Of a DNA stretch of 64,000 nucleotides, positions 9,095 to 17,719 are shown one piece after another (position 1 is the stretch's first letter; each line of letters starts with the position of its first letter). The position numbers and the translations under genes are program-made. Origin of the DNA: Pseudomonas sp. (GTDB lineage Bacteria > Pseudomonadota > Gammaproteobacteria > Pseudomonadales > Pseudomonadaceae); contig NZ_JAUYGD010000065.1 of the NCBI RefSeq assembly GCF_030690725.1, positions 1-64,000 of the forward strand. Reading direction: 5' to 3'. A model generated the notes under the pieces. That model made no database searches and was not told the origin of the DNA. It saw only the letters and a program-made list of their open reading frames with translations.

Positions 9095-9145
9095 AACGTC
9101 GCGCAGCGACGGCCTGCAGGGTGGCCGCCAGGGATGGCAGCCCAT

Positions 9146-9171
9146 AAAAAACGCCCCGTAGGGCGTTTTTT
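9146..9171. terminator. Bidirectional terminator between trmL and secB
   Basis: AAAAAACGCCC-CGTA-GGGCGTTTTTT has an 11-bp perfect stem with T-runs on both strands. It lies 17 bp from the secB stop and can end both the rightward trmL and the leftward secB transcripts. Confidence 0.9.
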
Positions 9172-9187
9172 GTTCCAACCGCAAACC

Positions 9188-9673
9188 TTAGTGTGCGGTG
9201 GCCACTTCGCCGGCCTGCTGCATACGCTGCAGTTCCTGGGCGTAGAGGGCGTCGAAGTTCACCGGAGCCAGCATCAGCGCCGGGAACGAGCCACGCACAA
9301 CCAGGCTGTCCAGGGTTTCGCGGGCATAGGGGAAGAGGATGTTCGGGCAGAACGCGCCCAGGGTGTGGCTCATGGAAGCCGCGTCCAGCCCCTTGATCAG
9401 GAAGATACCGGCCTGCTGAACTTCAGCGATAAAGGCGGTTTCTTCGCCAGTCTTCACGGTTACCGAGAGGGTCAGCACCACTTCGTGGAAGTCGCCGTCC
9501 AGCGCCTTCTGACGGGTGTTGAGGTCCATGGCGACGCTAGGCGCCCACTCCTGACGGAAGATTTCCGGGCTCTTCGGCGCTTCGAAGGACAGGTCACGTA
9601 CATAGATACGCTGCAGGGAGAATTGTGGGTTTTGTTCGCCCTGAGCGGCGCCGTTGCTAGCTTGTTCTGTCAT
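9188..9673 (-). CDS. secB: Protein-export chaperone SecB
   Basis: Tetrameric cytosolic chaperone that holds preproteins unfolded and passes them to SecA. The 161-aa protein has the conserved core: [16 protein letters not shown] near the start, [10 protein letters not shown], a central [10 protein letters not shown] and the signature [11 protein letters not shown]. The C terminus matches the family length. It is the third gene of a leftward run after the rhodanese and glutaredoxin genes, a conserved gammaproteobacterial cluster linked to envelope and redox homeostasis. Confidence 0.97.
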   Translation of the reverse strand: MTEQASNGAAQGEQNPQFSLQRIYVRDLSFEAPKSPEIFRQEWAPSVAMDLNTRQKALDGDFHEVVLTLSVTVKTGEETAFIAEVQQAGIFLIKGLDAASMSHTLGAFCPNILFPYARETLDSLVVRGSFPALMLAPVNFDALYAQELQRMQQAGEVATAH

Positions 9674-9713
9674 GGCAAAGCCTTCTTGTCGTTAGGTACG
9701 GGTAAACAGGGAA

Positions 9714-9968
9714 TTAAGCCTTAAGCAGCGCGTCGAGCTTGCCCGCGCGTTCCAGGGCGTAAAGATCATCGCAACCACCCACGTGGGTGTCGCCGATCCA
9801 GATCTGCGGCACCGAGGTCTGCCGCGCCTTGCGGGTCATTTCAGCACGCACATCCGGTTTGCCATCAACCTTGATCTCGTTAAAGGCCACGCCTTTGTGC
9901 GTCAGCAGTTGTTTGGCGCGGATGCAGTACGGGCACCAATCGCTGGAATAGATGACGACAGGCTGCAT
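9714..9968 (-). CDS. grxC: Glutaredoxin 3 (GrxC)
   Basis: Small cytosolic dithiol oxidoreductase reduced by glutathione. The 84-aa protein has the classical active site CPYC (residues 12-15 in SDWCPYCIRAK), the cis-Pro loop TSVPQIWIG and the glutathione-binding GGCDDLYALE. The extra Cys in GGCDD is common in GrxC. It starts 1 bp after the rhodanese gene's stop, so both are translated from one message, with secB 40 bp further on. Confidence 0.95.
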   Translation of the reverse strand: MQPVVIYSSDWCPYCIRAKQLLTHKGVAFNEIKVDGKPDVRAEMTRKARQTSVPQIWIGDTHVGGCDDLYALERAGKLDALLKA

Positions 9969-9969
9969 C

Positions 9970-10383
9970 TCACTTCACCAATGGCAGGTTGTCGCCACGC
10001 CAGCTGGCAATCCCGCCGGACAGCTTGGCAGCGGTGAAGCCGGCCTTTTTCAGGTCACGGCAAACGCCGCCGCTGTGCTGGCCCATGGCGTCGACCACGA
10101 TGATGGTCTTGGCCTTGTGCTTGTCCAGCTCAACCATACGCCCAGCGAGCTTTTCAAAGGGGATATTCAGCGCGCCGACGATATGCCCGGCAGAAAAGTC
10201 CTTCTGCCCGCGAATATCCAGCACCACGCCCTGCTCGCTGTTAACCAGTGCGGTCAGCTCGCGGCTGCTCAGGCTCTGCCCGCCCTTGCGCGCTTCAGTG
10301 AAGATCAGCAGCGCAAGCAAAGTTGCGAACAAACCGCTCAGGACATAGTGGGTAGTGGCAAATTCAATCAAGTTGGCAAGCAT
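9970..10383 (-). CDS. Membrane-anchored rhodanese-like sulfurtransferase
   Basis: A 137-aa protein with an N-terminal transmembrane helix (about 14-33, YVLSGLFATLLALLIFTEA) and one rhodanese domain. The domain has LDIRGQKDFSAGHI and a loop where an active-site Cys is expected, but I read VVDAMGQHSGGVCRDL: the catalytic position holds Met-Gly and a Cys comes later. The enzyme may therefore be non-canonical or a binding module. The start MLANLIEF at 10383 is preferred over the longer frame to 10473, which is Arg-rich and precedes the conserved N terminus. First gene of the rhodanese-grxC-secB run. Confidence 0.85.
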   Translation of the reverse strand: MLANLIEFATTHYVLSGLFATLLALLIFTEARKGGQSLSSRELTALVNSEQGVVLDIRGQKDFSAGHIVGALNIPFEKLAGRMVELDKHKAKTIIVVDAMGQHSGGVCRDLKKAGFTAAKLSGGIASWRGDNLPLVK

Positions 10384-10536
10384 TGTGCGGTTCCGGGGCG
10401 GTAAAATGTCGGCCAGTATACACAGCCGCACAGGTCGGCCAAACCCCGCCCGGCGGTGACGTTTGCCACACATGGCCGTAAAATGCCCAGCCTCAGAACC
10501 GGCTCAAAGTCTGCTGCGCGTCGGCCCTGCTGCGTT

Positions 10537-10594
10537 AAAAACAGCCTCGGAATGCTCATGTACAAAAGTACACTCCGCTTCCTCGCCTGTTTTT
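10537..10594. repeat. Imperfect palindromic intergenic element before gpmI
   Basis: An interrupted palindrome starts AAAAACAGCCTCGGAATG and ends CTTCCTCGCCTGTTTTT. A perfect inner hairpin GTAC-AAAA-GTAC sits at 10560-10571. I recall near-identical copies scattered between genes in Pseudomonas genomes, so it is probably a mobile or REP-like intergenic repeat. It lies 80 bp upstream of gpmI within the divergent spacer (10384-10672), and may affect the gpmI leader. Confidence 0.5.
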
Positions 10595-10672
10595 GCCTTG
10601 CAGGACTCTAGCTCGCGAGACGTTGAACCGATTCTTTGTTTCCCGCCCATCGACCCAGAGCGAACCAGCTTT

Positions 10673-12208
10673 ATGAGCGCCACGCCCAAACCCCTGGTAC
10701 TGATCATCCTCGATGGCTTCGGCCACAGTGACAGCCCCGAATCCAACGCCATCATGGCGGCCAACACGCCGGTCTACGACCATCTGCGCGCCACCCAGCC
10801 CCACGGACTGATCTCGGGCTCAGGCATGGACGTGGGCCTGCCGGACGGGCAGATGGGCAATTCCGAGGTCGGCCATATGAACCTCGGCGCGGGCCGCGTG
10901 GTGTATCAGGATTTCACCCGGGTGACCAAAGCGATTCGCGATGGCGATTTCTTCACTAATCCAGCCATCACCAGCGCTGTGGACAAGGCGGTAAGCGCCG
11001 GCAAGGCCGTGCATATCCTCGGTTTGCTCTCCGACGGCGGCGTACACAGCCATCAGGACCATCTGGCGGCCATGGTCGAACTGGCCGCCCAACGCGGTGC
11101 CGAGCGTATCTACCTGCATGCCTTCCTTGACGGCCGCGACACGCCACCGAAAAGCGCGCAGCCGTCCATCGAGCTGCTCGACGCCACCTTCGCCAAGCTC
11201 GGCAAGGGCCGCATCGCCAGCCTCAGCGGCCGCTACTTCGCCATGGACCGCGACAACCGCTGGGACCGTGTCGAGCAGGCCTACGGATTGCTGGTCGACG
11301 GTAACGGCCAGTTCAACGCTGCCACTGCCGTGGAAGGCCTGCAGGCCGCCTACGAGCGTGGCGAAAGCGATGAGTTCGTCAAAGCCACTACCATTGGCGA
11401 GCCAGTACGAATGGAAGACGGCGACGCCGTGGTGTTTATGAACTTCCGCGCCGACCGTGCCCGCGAACTGACCCGCGCCTTTGTCGAACCGGGCTTCAAG
11501 GAGTTCGAGCGCACGCGCGTGCCACAACTGGCCGGCTTCGTCATGCTCACCCAGTACGCCGCAAGCATCCCGACACCCAGCGCTTACAAGCCGGAAGCCC
11601 TGACCAATGTGCTCGGCGAATACCTGGCGAACAACGGCAAAACCCAGCTGCGCATCGCCGAAACCGAGAAATACGCCCACGTTACCTTCTTCTTCTCCGG
11701 CGGGCGTGAAGAACCCTTTGCCGGTGAAGAACGCATCCTGATCCCTTCGCCAAACGTCGCCACCTATGACCTGCAGCCGCAGATGAGCGCGCCGGAAGTC
11801 ACCGACAAAATTGTCGACGCCATCGAAAACCAGCGTTATGACGTGATCATCGTCAACTACGCCAACGGCGACATGGTCGGCCACACCGGCGTGTTTTCCG
11901 CCGCAGTGGCCGCCGTGGAATGCCTGGACGGCTGCGTCGGCCGTATCGTCGCCGCGCTGGACAAAGTCGGCGGCGAAGCGCTGATCACCGCCGACCACGG
12001 CAACGTCGAGCAGATGGCCGACGAAAGCACCGGCCAGGCGCACACCGCACACACCTGCGAGCCGGTGCCGTTTATCTATGTCGGCAAGCGCCCGGCGACC
12101 ATTCGCGCTGGCGGTGTGCTGGCCGACGTAGCCCCGACCCTACTGACCCTGATGGGCTTGCCGGTACCGGCGGAAATGACCGGCACCAGCATCGTCGAGC
12201 TGAACTAA
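10673..12208 (+). CDS. gpmI: 2,3-bisphosphoglycerate-independent phosphoglycerate mutase
   Basis: Interconverts 3- and 2-phosphoglycerate in glycolysis and gluconeogenesis, a Mn-dependent member of the alkaline phosphatase superfamily. The 511-aa protein has the N-terminal metal site LIILDGFGH, the phosphorylated Ser in [15 protein letters not shown] (about residue 64), the substrate loop [12 protein letters not shown], and C-terminal metal ligands in [10 protein letters not shown] and TADHGN. The start at 10673 is set by the family N terminus ([15 protein letters not shown]). It is divergent from the rhodanese operon and followed by a GC-rich hairpin, then envC and ctpA. Confidence 0.97.
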   Translation: MSATPKPLVLIILDGFGHSDSPESNAIMAANTPVYDHLRATQPHGLISGSGMDVGLPDGQMGNSEVGHMNLGAGRVVYQDFTRVTKAIRDGDFFTNPAITSAVDKAVSAGKAVHILGLLSDGGVHSHQDHLAAMVELAAQRGAERIYLHAFLDGRDTPPKSAQPSIELLDATFAKLGKGRIASLSGRYFAMDRDNRWDRVEQAYGLLVDGNGQFNAATAVEGLQAAYERGESDEFVKATTIGEPVRMEDGDAVVFMNFRADRARELTRAFVEPGFKEFERTRVPQLAGFVMLTQYAASIPTPSAYKPEALTNVLGEYLANNGKTQLRIAETEKYAHVTFFFSGGREEPFAGEERILIPSPNVATYDLQPQMSAPEVTDKIVDAIENQRYDVIIVNYANGDMVGHTGVFSAAVAAVECLDGCVGRIVAALDKVGGEALITADHGNVEQMADESTGQAHTAHTCEPVPFIYVGKRPATIRAGGVLADVAPTLLTLMGLPVPAEMTGTSIVELN

Positions 12209-12213
12209 GCTGC

Positions 12214-12250
12214 TGCCCGCCGGCCAGGTGCAATGCCTGGCCTGCGGGCA
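12214..12250 (+). terminator. GC-rich hairpin after gpmI
   Basis: TGCCCGC-(C)GGCCAGG-loop-CCTGGCC-TGCGGGCA forms a long, nearly perfect stem 6 bp after the gpmI stop. It lacks a U-run (AAATTGC follows), so it may slow rather than end transcription into envC, or protect the 3' end. Confidence 0.5.
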
Positions 12251-12368
12251 AATTGCCGGCTACCTCACGCTGCAAGTGCAGCCCCGCGCACAGCGCTGAT
12301 GACATGCAGCTTGCCGCTGTTTTTTTAGGCATACTAGGCGCGTCCTTGCCCCAGGTGCTGCCAGCCCC

Positions 12369-13610
12369 ATGTTTCGTGCCCTCGCCCTTATTTTCCTGAC
12401 CCTCCTGCTGCCGCCTGCCTTCGCCGACGAGAAGAGCGATGCGCAGAAGCAACTGGATGCCACGCGCGCCGATGTCGCCGAGCTGAAGCAACTGCTGGAG
12501 AAGCTGCAGCAGGAAAAATCCGGCGTGCAGAAAGACCTGAAGAAAACCGAAAGCGAGATGGGCCAGCTGGAGAAACAGGTCAAAGGCCTGCAGCAGGACC
12601 TGAAAAAGAGCGAAGAGGAAATCCAGCGCCTCGATAAAGAGAAAAAAAAACTCGAGGGCGCGCGCCTTGAACAGCAGCGCCTGATCGGCATCCAGGCCCG
12701 CGCCGCCTACCAGAGCGGTCGCCAGGAATACGTCAAACTGCTGCTCAACCAGCAGAACCCGGAAAAATTCTCGCGCACCCTGACTTACTACGACTACCTC
12801 AGCGAAGCGCGCATGGAACAACTCGCCGCCTTCAATGAAACCCTGCGCCAGCTGGCCAATGTCGAGCTGGATATCGCCAACCAGCAAAGCCAGCTGCTGG
12901 AGCAGAAAAGCGCTCTGGATGGCCGCCGCGAACAACTCGCCAGTGTGCGCAAGGAGCGTCAGCTGGCGCTGGCCAAGCTGAACACGGAATTCTCCGCCCG
13001 CGACCAGAAGCTCAAGGCCCGCCAGCAGGAACAGGCCAACCTGGCGCGGGTGCTGAAAACCATCGAGGAAACCCTCGCTCGCCAGGCTCGCGAAGCTGAA
13101 GCCGCGCGCCAGCAAGCCCTGCTCGCCGAACGCGAACAATCACGCAGCAGCACTAATCCGGCGCCGACGGGTCCACTGGTGAGTTCTGGCGCCAGCTTTG
13201 GCGGTCCATTCGCCAAGGCCCGGGGCAAATTGCCCTGGCCGGTTGATGGTCGCCTGGTGGCCCGCTACGGCACACCACGCGGTGGCGATGCTCGTACCAA
13301 ATGGGATGGCGTGCTGATCGGCGCCTCCGCTGGCAGCCAGGTACATGCCGTGCATGGCGGCCGCGTAGTGTTTGCCGACTGGTTGCGTGGCGCCGGGCTT
13401 CTGGTCATTCTCGACCATGGCAACGGCTACTTGAGCCTCTACGGGCATAACCAGAGCCTGCTCAAGGATGCCGGCGACGTGGTCAAAGCCGGCGAAGCCA
13501 TCGCCACCGTTGGCAACAGCGGCGGCCAGGAAACCCCAGCACTGTATTTCGCAATTCGCCAGCAGGGCCGCCCGATCGACCCCGCTCAATGGTGCCGCGC
13601 ACAAGGATAA
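12369..13610 (+). CDS. envC: Murein hydrolase activator EnvC (degenerate LytM factor)
   Basis: Periplasmic activator of the septal amidases during cell separation. The 413-aa protein has a signal peptide (MFRALALIFLTLLLPPAFA), long coiled coils (about 25-115 and 150-250, with Gln/Glu/Lys heptads) and a C-terminal LytM/M23 domain (about 290-410). The metallopeptidase ligands are missing: the first His-Asp site reads KWDGVLIGA, and the final HxH is ALYFAIR. This is the hallmark of EnvC, which activates amidases but does not cut peptidoglycan. It lies 39 bp upstream of ctpA, so the two envelope genes are likely co-transcribed. Confidence 0.93.
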   Translation: MFRALALIFLTLLLPPAFADEKSDAQKQLDATRADVAELKQLLEKLQQEKSGVQKDLKKTESEMGQLEKQVKGLQQDLKKSEEEIQRLDKEKKKLEGARLEQQRLIGIQARAAYQSGRQEYVKLLLNQQNPEKFSRTLTYYDYLSEARMEQLAAFNETLRQLANVELDIANQQSQLLEQKSALDGRREQLASVRKERQLALAKLNTEFSARDQKLKARQQEQANLARVLKTIEETLARQAREAEAARQQALLAEREQSRSSTNPAPTGPLVSSGASFGGPFAKARGKLPWPVDGRLVARYGTPRGGDARTKWDGVLIGASAGSQVHAVHGGRVVFADWLRGAGLLVILDHGNGYLSLYGHNQSLLKDAGDVVKAGEAIATVGNSGGQETPALYFAIRQQGRPIDPAQWCRAQG

Positions 13611-13649
13611 GTGTCGCGATTACCGCTTTAGGACAGGAGTAAGTTCGAC

Positions 13650-14945
13650 ATGCCGCATCTGTTCCGCCTCACCGCCCTCGCGCTGGCCGTTACCCTGCTG
13701 GGTAGCACTGCCGTATTTGCCGCGCCAGCACCGGCCACCGCCAACGACAGCGCGCCACTGCCGCTGGACGACCTGCGCACCTTTGCCGAAGTGATGGACC
13801 GCATCAAGTCCGCCTATGTCGAGCCGGTCAGCGACAAGACTCTGCTGGAAAACGCGATCAAGGGCATGCTCAGCAACCTTGACCCGCACTCGGCCTACCT
13901 GGAGCCGGAAGCCTTCCGCGACCTGCAGGAAAGCACCAGCGGCGAGTTCGGCGGTCTGGGCATCGAGCTCGGCAGCGAAGACGGCTTTCTCAAAGTGGTC
14001 TCGCCAATCGATGACACACCAGCCTCCGCTGCTGGCATCCAGCCGGGCGACCTGATCGTGAAGATCGACGGCCAGCCCACCAAGGGCTTGTCGTTGATGG
14101 AAGCCGTCGAGAAGATGCGCGGCAAAGCTGGCAGCAACATCGAGCTGACCCTGGTACGCGAAGGCGGCAAGCCCTTCGATGTCGAGCTGACGCGCGCGGT
14201 GATCAAGGTCAAGAGTGTGAAAAGCCAGCTGCTCGACGACGGCTACGGCTATGTGCGCATCACCCAGTTCCAGGTCAACAGCGGCGAAGAAGTCGGCAAA
14301 GCCCTGGCCAAGCTGCGCAAGGACAACGGCAAGAAGCTGCGCGGCCTGGTCCTCGACCTGCGCAACAACCCCGGCGGCGTGCTGCAGGCGGCGGTGGAGG
14401 TCACCGACCATTTCCTCAAGAAGGGCCTGATCGTCTACACCGAAGGGCGCATCACCAACTCCGAGCTGCGCTTCAATGCCGATCCGGCCGACGCCAGCGA
14501 AGGCGTGCCGCTGGTGGTGTTGATCAACGGTGGCAGCGCCTCGGCCTCCGAGATTGTCGCCGGCGCTCTGCAGGATCACAAACGCGGCGTGCTGATGGGC
14601 ACCGACAGCTTCGGCAAAGGTTCGGTGCAAACCGTGCTGCCACTGAACAATGACCGCGCGCTGAAACTCACCACCGCGCTGTATTTCACTCCCAAGGGCC
14701 GCTCGATCCAGGCTCAGGGCATCGTCCCGGACATCGAGGTAGCGCGCGCCAAGCTCACCCGTGAGCAGGATGAAAGCGGCATCAAGGAAGCCGACCTGCA
14801 AGGTCACCTGGGCAATGGTAACGGCGGCGCCGACAAGCCCAGCAAGGGCAAAAGCAGCACCCCGGCACGCCCACAGGATGACGACTACCAGCTGAGCCAG
14901 GCCCTCAACCTGCTCAAGGGCCTAAGCGTTACCCGCGGCGACTGA
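13650..14945 (+). CDS. ctpA: Carboxy-terminal processing protease CtpA (S41 family)
   Basis: Periplasmic serine protease that in Pseudomonas acts with an outer-membrane lipoprotein adaptor to degrade cell-wall hydrolases. The 431-aa protein has a signal peptide (cleavage near VFAAPAP), a PDZ domain (about 85-170, LGIELGSEDGFLKVVSPIDD) and the S41 core. The Ser of GGSASASEIVAGAL and the Lys of DSFGKGSVQ form the Ser-Lys dyad. The C-terminal tail (about 375-431) is low-complexity, rich in Lys, Ser and Gly. AGGAG at 13634 supports the start. It neighbours the amidase activator EnvC, so peptidoglycan turnover links the pair. A REP-like palindrome and a terminator follow. Confidence 0.95.
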   Translation: MPHLFRLTALALAVTLLGSTAVFAAPAPATANDSAPLPLDDLRTFAEVMDRIKSAYVEPVSDKTLLENAIKGMLSNLDPHSAYLEPEAFRDLQESTSGEFGGLGIELGSEDGFLKVVSPIDDTPASAAGIQPGDLIVKIDGQPTKGLSLMEAVEKMRGKAGSNIELTLVREGGKPFDVELTRAVIKVKSVKSQLLDDGYGYVRITQFQVNSGEEVGKALAKLRKDNGKKLRGLVLDLRNNPGGVLQAAVEVTDHFLKKGLIVYTEGRITNSELRFNADPADASEGVPLVVLINGGSASASEIVAGALQDHKRGVLMGTDSFGKGSVQTVLPLNNDRALKLTTALYFTPKGRSIQAQGIVPDIEVARAKLTREQDESGIKEADLQGHLGNGNGGADKPSKGKSSTPARPQDDDYQLSQALNLLKGLSVTRGD

Positions 14946-14954
14946 TCTCCCCCT

Positions 14955-15012
14955 CTGTAGGAGCGGGCCATGCCCGCGAACCCGCAATCGCGGCCATGGG
15001 CCGCTCCTACAG
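14955..15012. repeat. REP-like palindrome (GTAGGAGCGG type)
   Basis: Terminal inverted arms CTGTAGGAGCGG and CCGCTCCTACAG flank two smaller GCCATGCCCGCG / CGCGGCCATGG arms. This is the common Pseudomonas repetitive extragenic palindrome family that begins GTAGGAGCGGGC. It lies between ctpA and its terminator. Confidence 0.85.
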
Positions 15013-15021
15013 ATAGCCAAG

Positions 15022-15059
15022 AAAAAGCCCGACCTTGATCACTCAAGGTCGGGCTTTTT
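15022..15059. terminator. Bidirectional terminator, ctpA / binding-protein gene
   Basis: AAAAAGCCCGACCTTGA-TCAC-TCAAGGTCGGGCTTTTT is a 17-bp perfect stem with T-runs on both strands. It lies between convergent ctpA and the leftward gene ending at 15074. Confidence 0.96.
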
Positions 15060-15073
15060 AATAACGCCTGAAG

Positions 15074-15829
15074 TTACAGGTAGTTATTGGTCATTTCGTC
15101 GATAAAGCCTTCGGCACGCAGTTCATCCAACGCCTTCTGCAGACGCTGCACCACCTCATCCGGGGTGTCCTTGTTCAGCGCCAGATACAGCTCCGCCTCG
15201 TTGAAGCGCAGCGCGGTATTCAGGCCGCTGACGCCTTCCTGCTTGGCCAGGTAGCGACCGACCGGGTCAGTGGTGGCCCACAGGTCGATTTTGCCGCTGA
15301 GCAGCTTCTTGATGTTTTCCTGATCACGCAACGCATTGATCGGGCTCAACCCCTGGCTTTCCAGATGCTGGCTGACCGCGTCGTTCTTGTAGGCACCGAT
15401 CTGGTACTGAGCGGCGTCCTTAAGACTGGCGACGCTCAAGTTATTACCCGGCGCAGCCAATAGCACCCAACCCGTCTTGGCCAATGGCCCCACCCACTTG
15501 AACAGTGGCTGACGCTCAGGAGTGAAGGTGGTGGAGAACAGACCGTAGTTGGGCTTGTCCAGGGTCAGGCGATACAAGCGATCCCAGGGGAAGCGCAGGG
15601 TCAGGGTGTAATTGATGCCGGCGCGCTTGAACATCTCACGGACGACTTCAGTGCTGATGCCATCGATACCGTCGTCGCGGGCGTAGTTCTTGTCATCCAC
15701 GGCCATGTTGAATGGCGGGAAGTTCTCGGTCAGCAACACCACTTTGTAATCGGCTGGAAGCTCTGCACGGGCTGCGCAGGCACTCAGGACAAGCCCGAAC
15801 AATAGGCTGGCTTTCAGGGTTTTCAACAT
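15074..15829 (-). CDS. Solute-binding protein, family 3 (orphan), copy 1
   Basis: A 251-aa extracellular solute-binding protein (SBP_bac_3 fold), of the type that binds polar amino acids. An N-terminal signal is present. LSAC could be a lipobox (Cys at about 18), or cleavage may follow AARA as signal peptidase I. The mature protein opens with VVLLTENFPPFNMA and has LRFPWDRLYR, FKWVGPL and DLWATTDPVGRYL, all shared with the next two genes. No ATPase or permease lies nearby, so it may donate solute to a distant transporter or act as a sensor partner. The 135 bp upstream show no promoter I can defend. Confidence 0.85.
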   Translation of the reverse strand: MLKTLKASLLFGLVLSACAARAELPADYKVVLLTENFPPFNMAVDDKNYARDDGIDGISTEVVREMFKRAGINYTLTLRFPWDRLYRLTLDKPNYGLFSTTFTPERQPLFKWVGPLAKTGWVLLAAPGNNLSVASLKDAAQYQIGAYKNDAVSQHLESQGLSPINALRDQENIKKLLSGKIDLWATTDPVGRYLAKQEGVSGLNTALRFNEAELYLALNKDTPDEVVQRLQKALDELRAEGFIDEMTNNYL

Positions 15830-15964
15830 AGGTCATTCCGCTCGCATGAATTGTGATTATGGCTAGCGGCATCCATGCTCGGGCGAATCCCGGCGACGTA
15901 TGGTACGTGGCGTCAGCCATCCATGGCCGCGGGCTGGCTTGTGGCCGACCCGCTGGTGTACGTA

Positions 15965-16720
15965 TTACAGGTAGTTGTTCAGGGTATCGTCGACAAAGCC
16001 TTCGCTGCGCATCTTGTCCAGCTCGGCTTGCAGCTTCTGTACAACCTCGTCCGGCACCTCTTTGTTCAGCGCCAGATACAGCTCTGCACTATCGAAACGC
16101 AGAATGGTTTTCAGGCCAGAAATACCGTCCTGCTTGGCCAGGTAGCGGCCGGCAGGGTCGCCGGTTGCCCACAGGTCAATCTGACCGGCCATCAGCTTCT
16201 TGGCGTTTTCCGTATCGCGCAGGGCAGTAATCGGCTCCAGGCCTTTCTCCACCAGGTGCTCGGCAATCGCGTCGCCCTTGTAGGCACCGACCTTGTACTG
16301 CTTGGCGTCTTCCAGGCTGTTCAGGGTAATGCTGCTGTCGGCCTTGCCGAGCAGCACCCAGTCATCCGGGCCAATCGGGCCGACCCATTTGAACAGCGCC
16401 TCACGCTCCGGTAGCCGCGCCGCAACAAACACGCCGTAGCCAGGCTTGTCCAGCGCCAGCTTGTAGATGCGATCCCAAGGGAAACGCAGGGTCATGCTGT
16501 ACTGAATACCGGCGCGCTTGAACATCTCGCGGATGATATCCACGGCAATACCGTCGATATTGTCTTCCTGGGCGAAGTTCTTGCCGTTGATCGCCATGTT
16601 GTACGGCGGGAAATTCTCGGTCAGCAGGACCATGCGGTAGTTCGGGTCAATTTCGGCCCGAGCACTGCCCGCGAGCACCATAACTGTGCCGGCGAGGGCG
16701 ACTAGTAATTGTTTGAACAT
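15965..16720 (-). CDS. Solute-binding protein, family 3 (orphan), copy 2
   Basis: A 251-aa paralogue of copy 1, close to it along its length: MVLLTENFPPYNMAINGKNF near the start, MFKRAGIQYSMTLRFPWDR, DLWATGDPAGRYLAKQDG, and a C terminus ending in LNNYL like copy 1. A type I signal peptide (cleavage after GSARA) is clear, without a lipobox. It is likely periplasmic. The preserved length and motifs suggest a functional duplicate rather than decay. Confidence 0.85.
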   Translation of the reverse strand: MFKQLLVALAGTVMVLAGSARAEIDPNYRMVLLTENFPPYNMAINGKNFAQEDNIDGIAVDIIREMFKRAGIQYSMTLRFPWDRIYKLALDKPGYGVFVAARLPEREALFKWVGPIGPDDWVLLGKADSSITLNSLEDAKQYKVGAYKGDAIAEHLVEKGLEPITALRDTENAKKLMAGQIDLWATGDPAGRYLAKQDGISGLKTILRFDSAELYLALNKEVPDEVVQKLQAELDKMRSEGFVDDTLNNYL

Positions 16721-16817
16721 GATGTCTCACATCGATAGTTGGGCTGAGCATACAAGCATACCCAGCACGTCCGACTAAGCCCAGCCCAGGTTTTGCGCAG
16801 GTACGGCAGCAACACGC

Positions 16818-17555
16818 TTACAGATAACCGTCCTTGATCGTACCCAGCTCACCTTGAGCGCGCATATCGTCCAGGGCTTTCTGCAACTTCTGCACCACAT
16901 CATCGGGCGTCTCTATATTCAGCGCCAAGTAGAGGTCGGCACTGTTGAAACGATGCACCACCTTGAGCGCACCCAGTGGCGACTGCTTGGCCATATAGCG
17001 CCCACCGACTTCATCGGTGGCCCACAGATCGATCACATCCTTCTCCAGCTTGCTGAGATTTTCCTTGTCCTGCAGGCTGGTTTGCACTGTAACGCCACGC
17101 TCGATCAGAAATTGCGAAATCGCGTCGTCGCGATAACCGCCGATCCGATAAGCACCAGCCTGCTCCAGGCTGTCCAACGTAATGCTGCTATCGGCCTTAG
17201 CTAGCAACACCCAATCGCTTACCGCAATCGGCCCAACCCACTTGAACAGCGACTCACGCTCCGCCGTGCGAATAGTGGAGAACACCCCATAACCCTTGCT
17301 CTCGAGCGCCTGCTTGTACTGACGATCCCAGGGGAAGCGCAGAATCATCTGGCACTCAAGCTGCGCCTTGCTGCACAGCGCACGCACCGTATCGCTGCTA
17401 ATGCCCTGCACATCAGCATCCTTGGCAAAATTGCCACCACTGGCCGCCATGCTGAACGGCGGCAGGTTTTCGGTAAGCAGAACCAGAGGCTCTGCGCGAG
17501 CCAGGCTGACAGCACACAACAGCCAAACCGCGGTGAATAGCCGGATAGCGGGCAT
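16818..17555 (-). CDS. Solute-binding protein, family 3 (orphan), copy 3
   Basis: The most diverged of three tandem paralogues (245 aa). Signal peptide MPAIRLFTAVWLLCAVSLARA; mature start EPLVLLTENLPPFSMAASG. It keeps LRFPWDRQYK, FKWVGPI and DLWATDEVGGRYMAKQ. It has two extra Cys (ALCSKAQLEC), which may form a disulfide not present in the neighbours. Each gene in the triplet has a spacer of about 100-135 bp, so expression may be individual. Ligand not predictable from sequence. Confidence 0.82.
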   Translation of the reverse strand: MPAIRLFTAVWLLCAVSLARAEPLVLLTENLPPFSMAASGGNFAKDADVQGISSDTVRALCSKAQLECQMILRFPWDRQYKQALESKGYGVFSTIRTAERESLFKWVGPIAVSDWVLLAKADSSITLDSLEQAGAYRIGGYRDDAISQFLIERGVTVQTSLQDKENLSKLEKDVIDLWATDEVGGRYMAKQSPLGALKVVHRFNSADLYLALNIETPDDVVQKLQKALDDMRAQGELGTIKDGYL

Positions 17556-17649
17556 AAGAACTCCGTGTATGGAAAAACCATTTATTAGAAATAGGAGCGC
17601 TCAAAGGGATGCCCAATGCATCGACCTGAGCGCAAACATTCTGATTTTA

Positions 17650-17712
17650 GCGGGCTAGTCGACATTTTGCTGTCGACTCGCCCGCAGCAGTGGCCGGCAG
17701 AGCTGCCGGCCA
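17650..17712 (-). terminator. Two successive hairpins after hisF
   Basis: TGGCCGGCAG-AG-CTGCCGGCCA (17691-17712) is a perfect palindrome. Beyond it GCGGGCTAGTCGAC-ATTTTGCT-GTCGACTCGCCCGC (17650-17685) forms a 14-bp stem with one mismatch. Both follow the hisF stop on the minus strand. Neither has a strong U-run, so they could be attenuating or mRNA-stabilising structures as well as terminators. Confidence 0.5.
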
Positions 17713-17719
17713 GCGAGGT

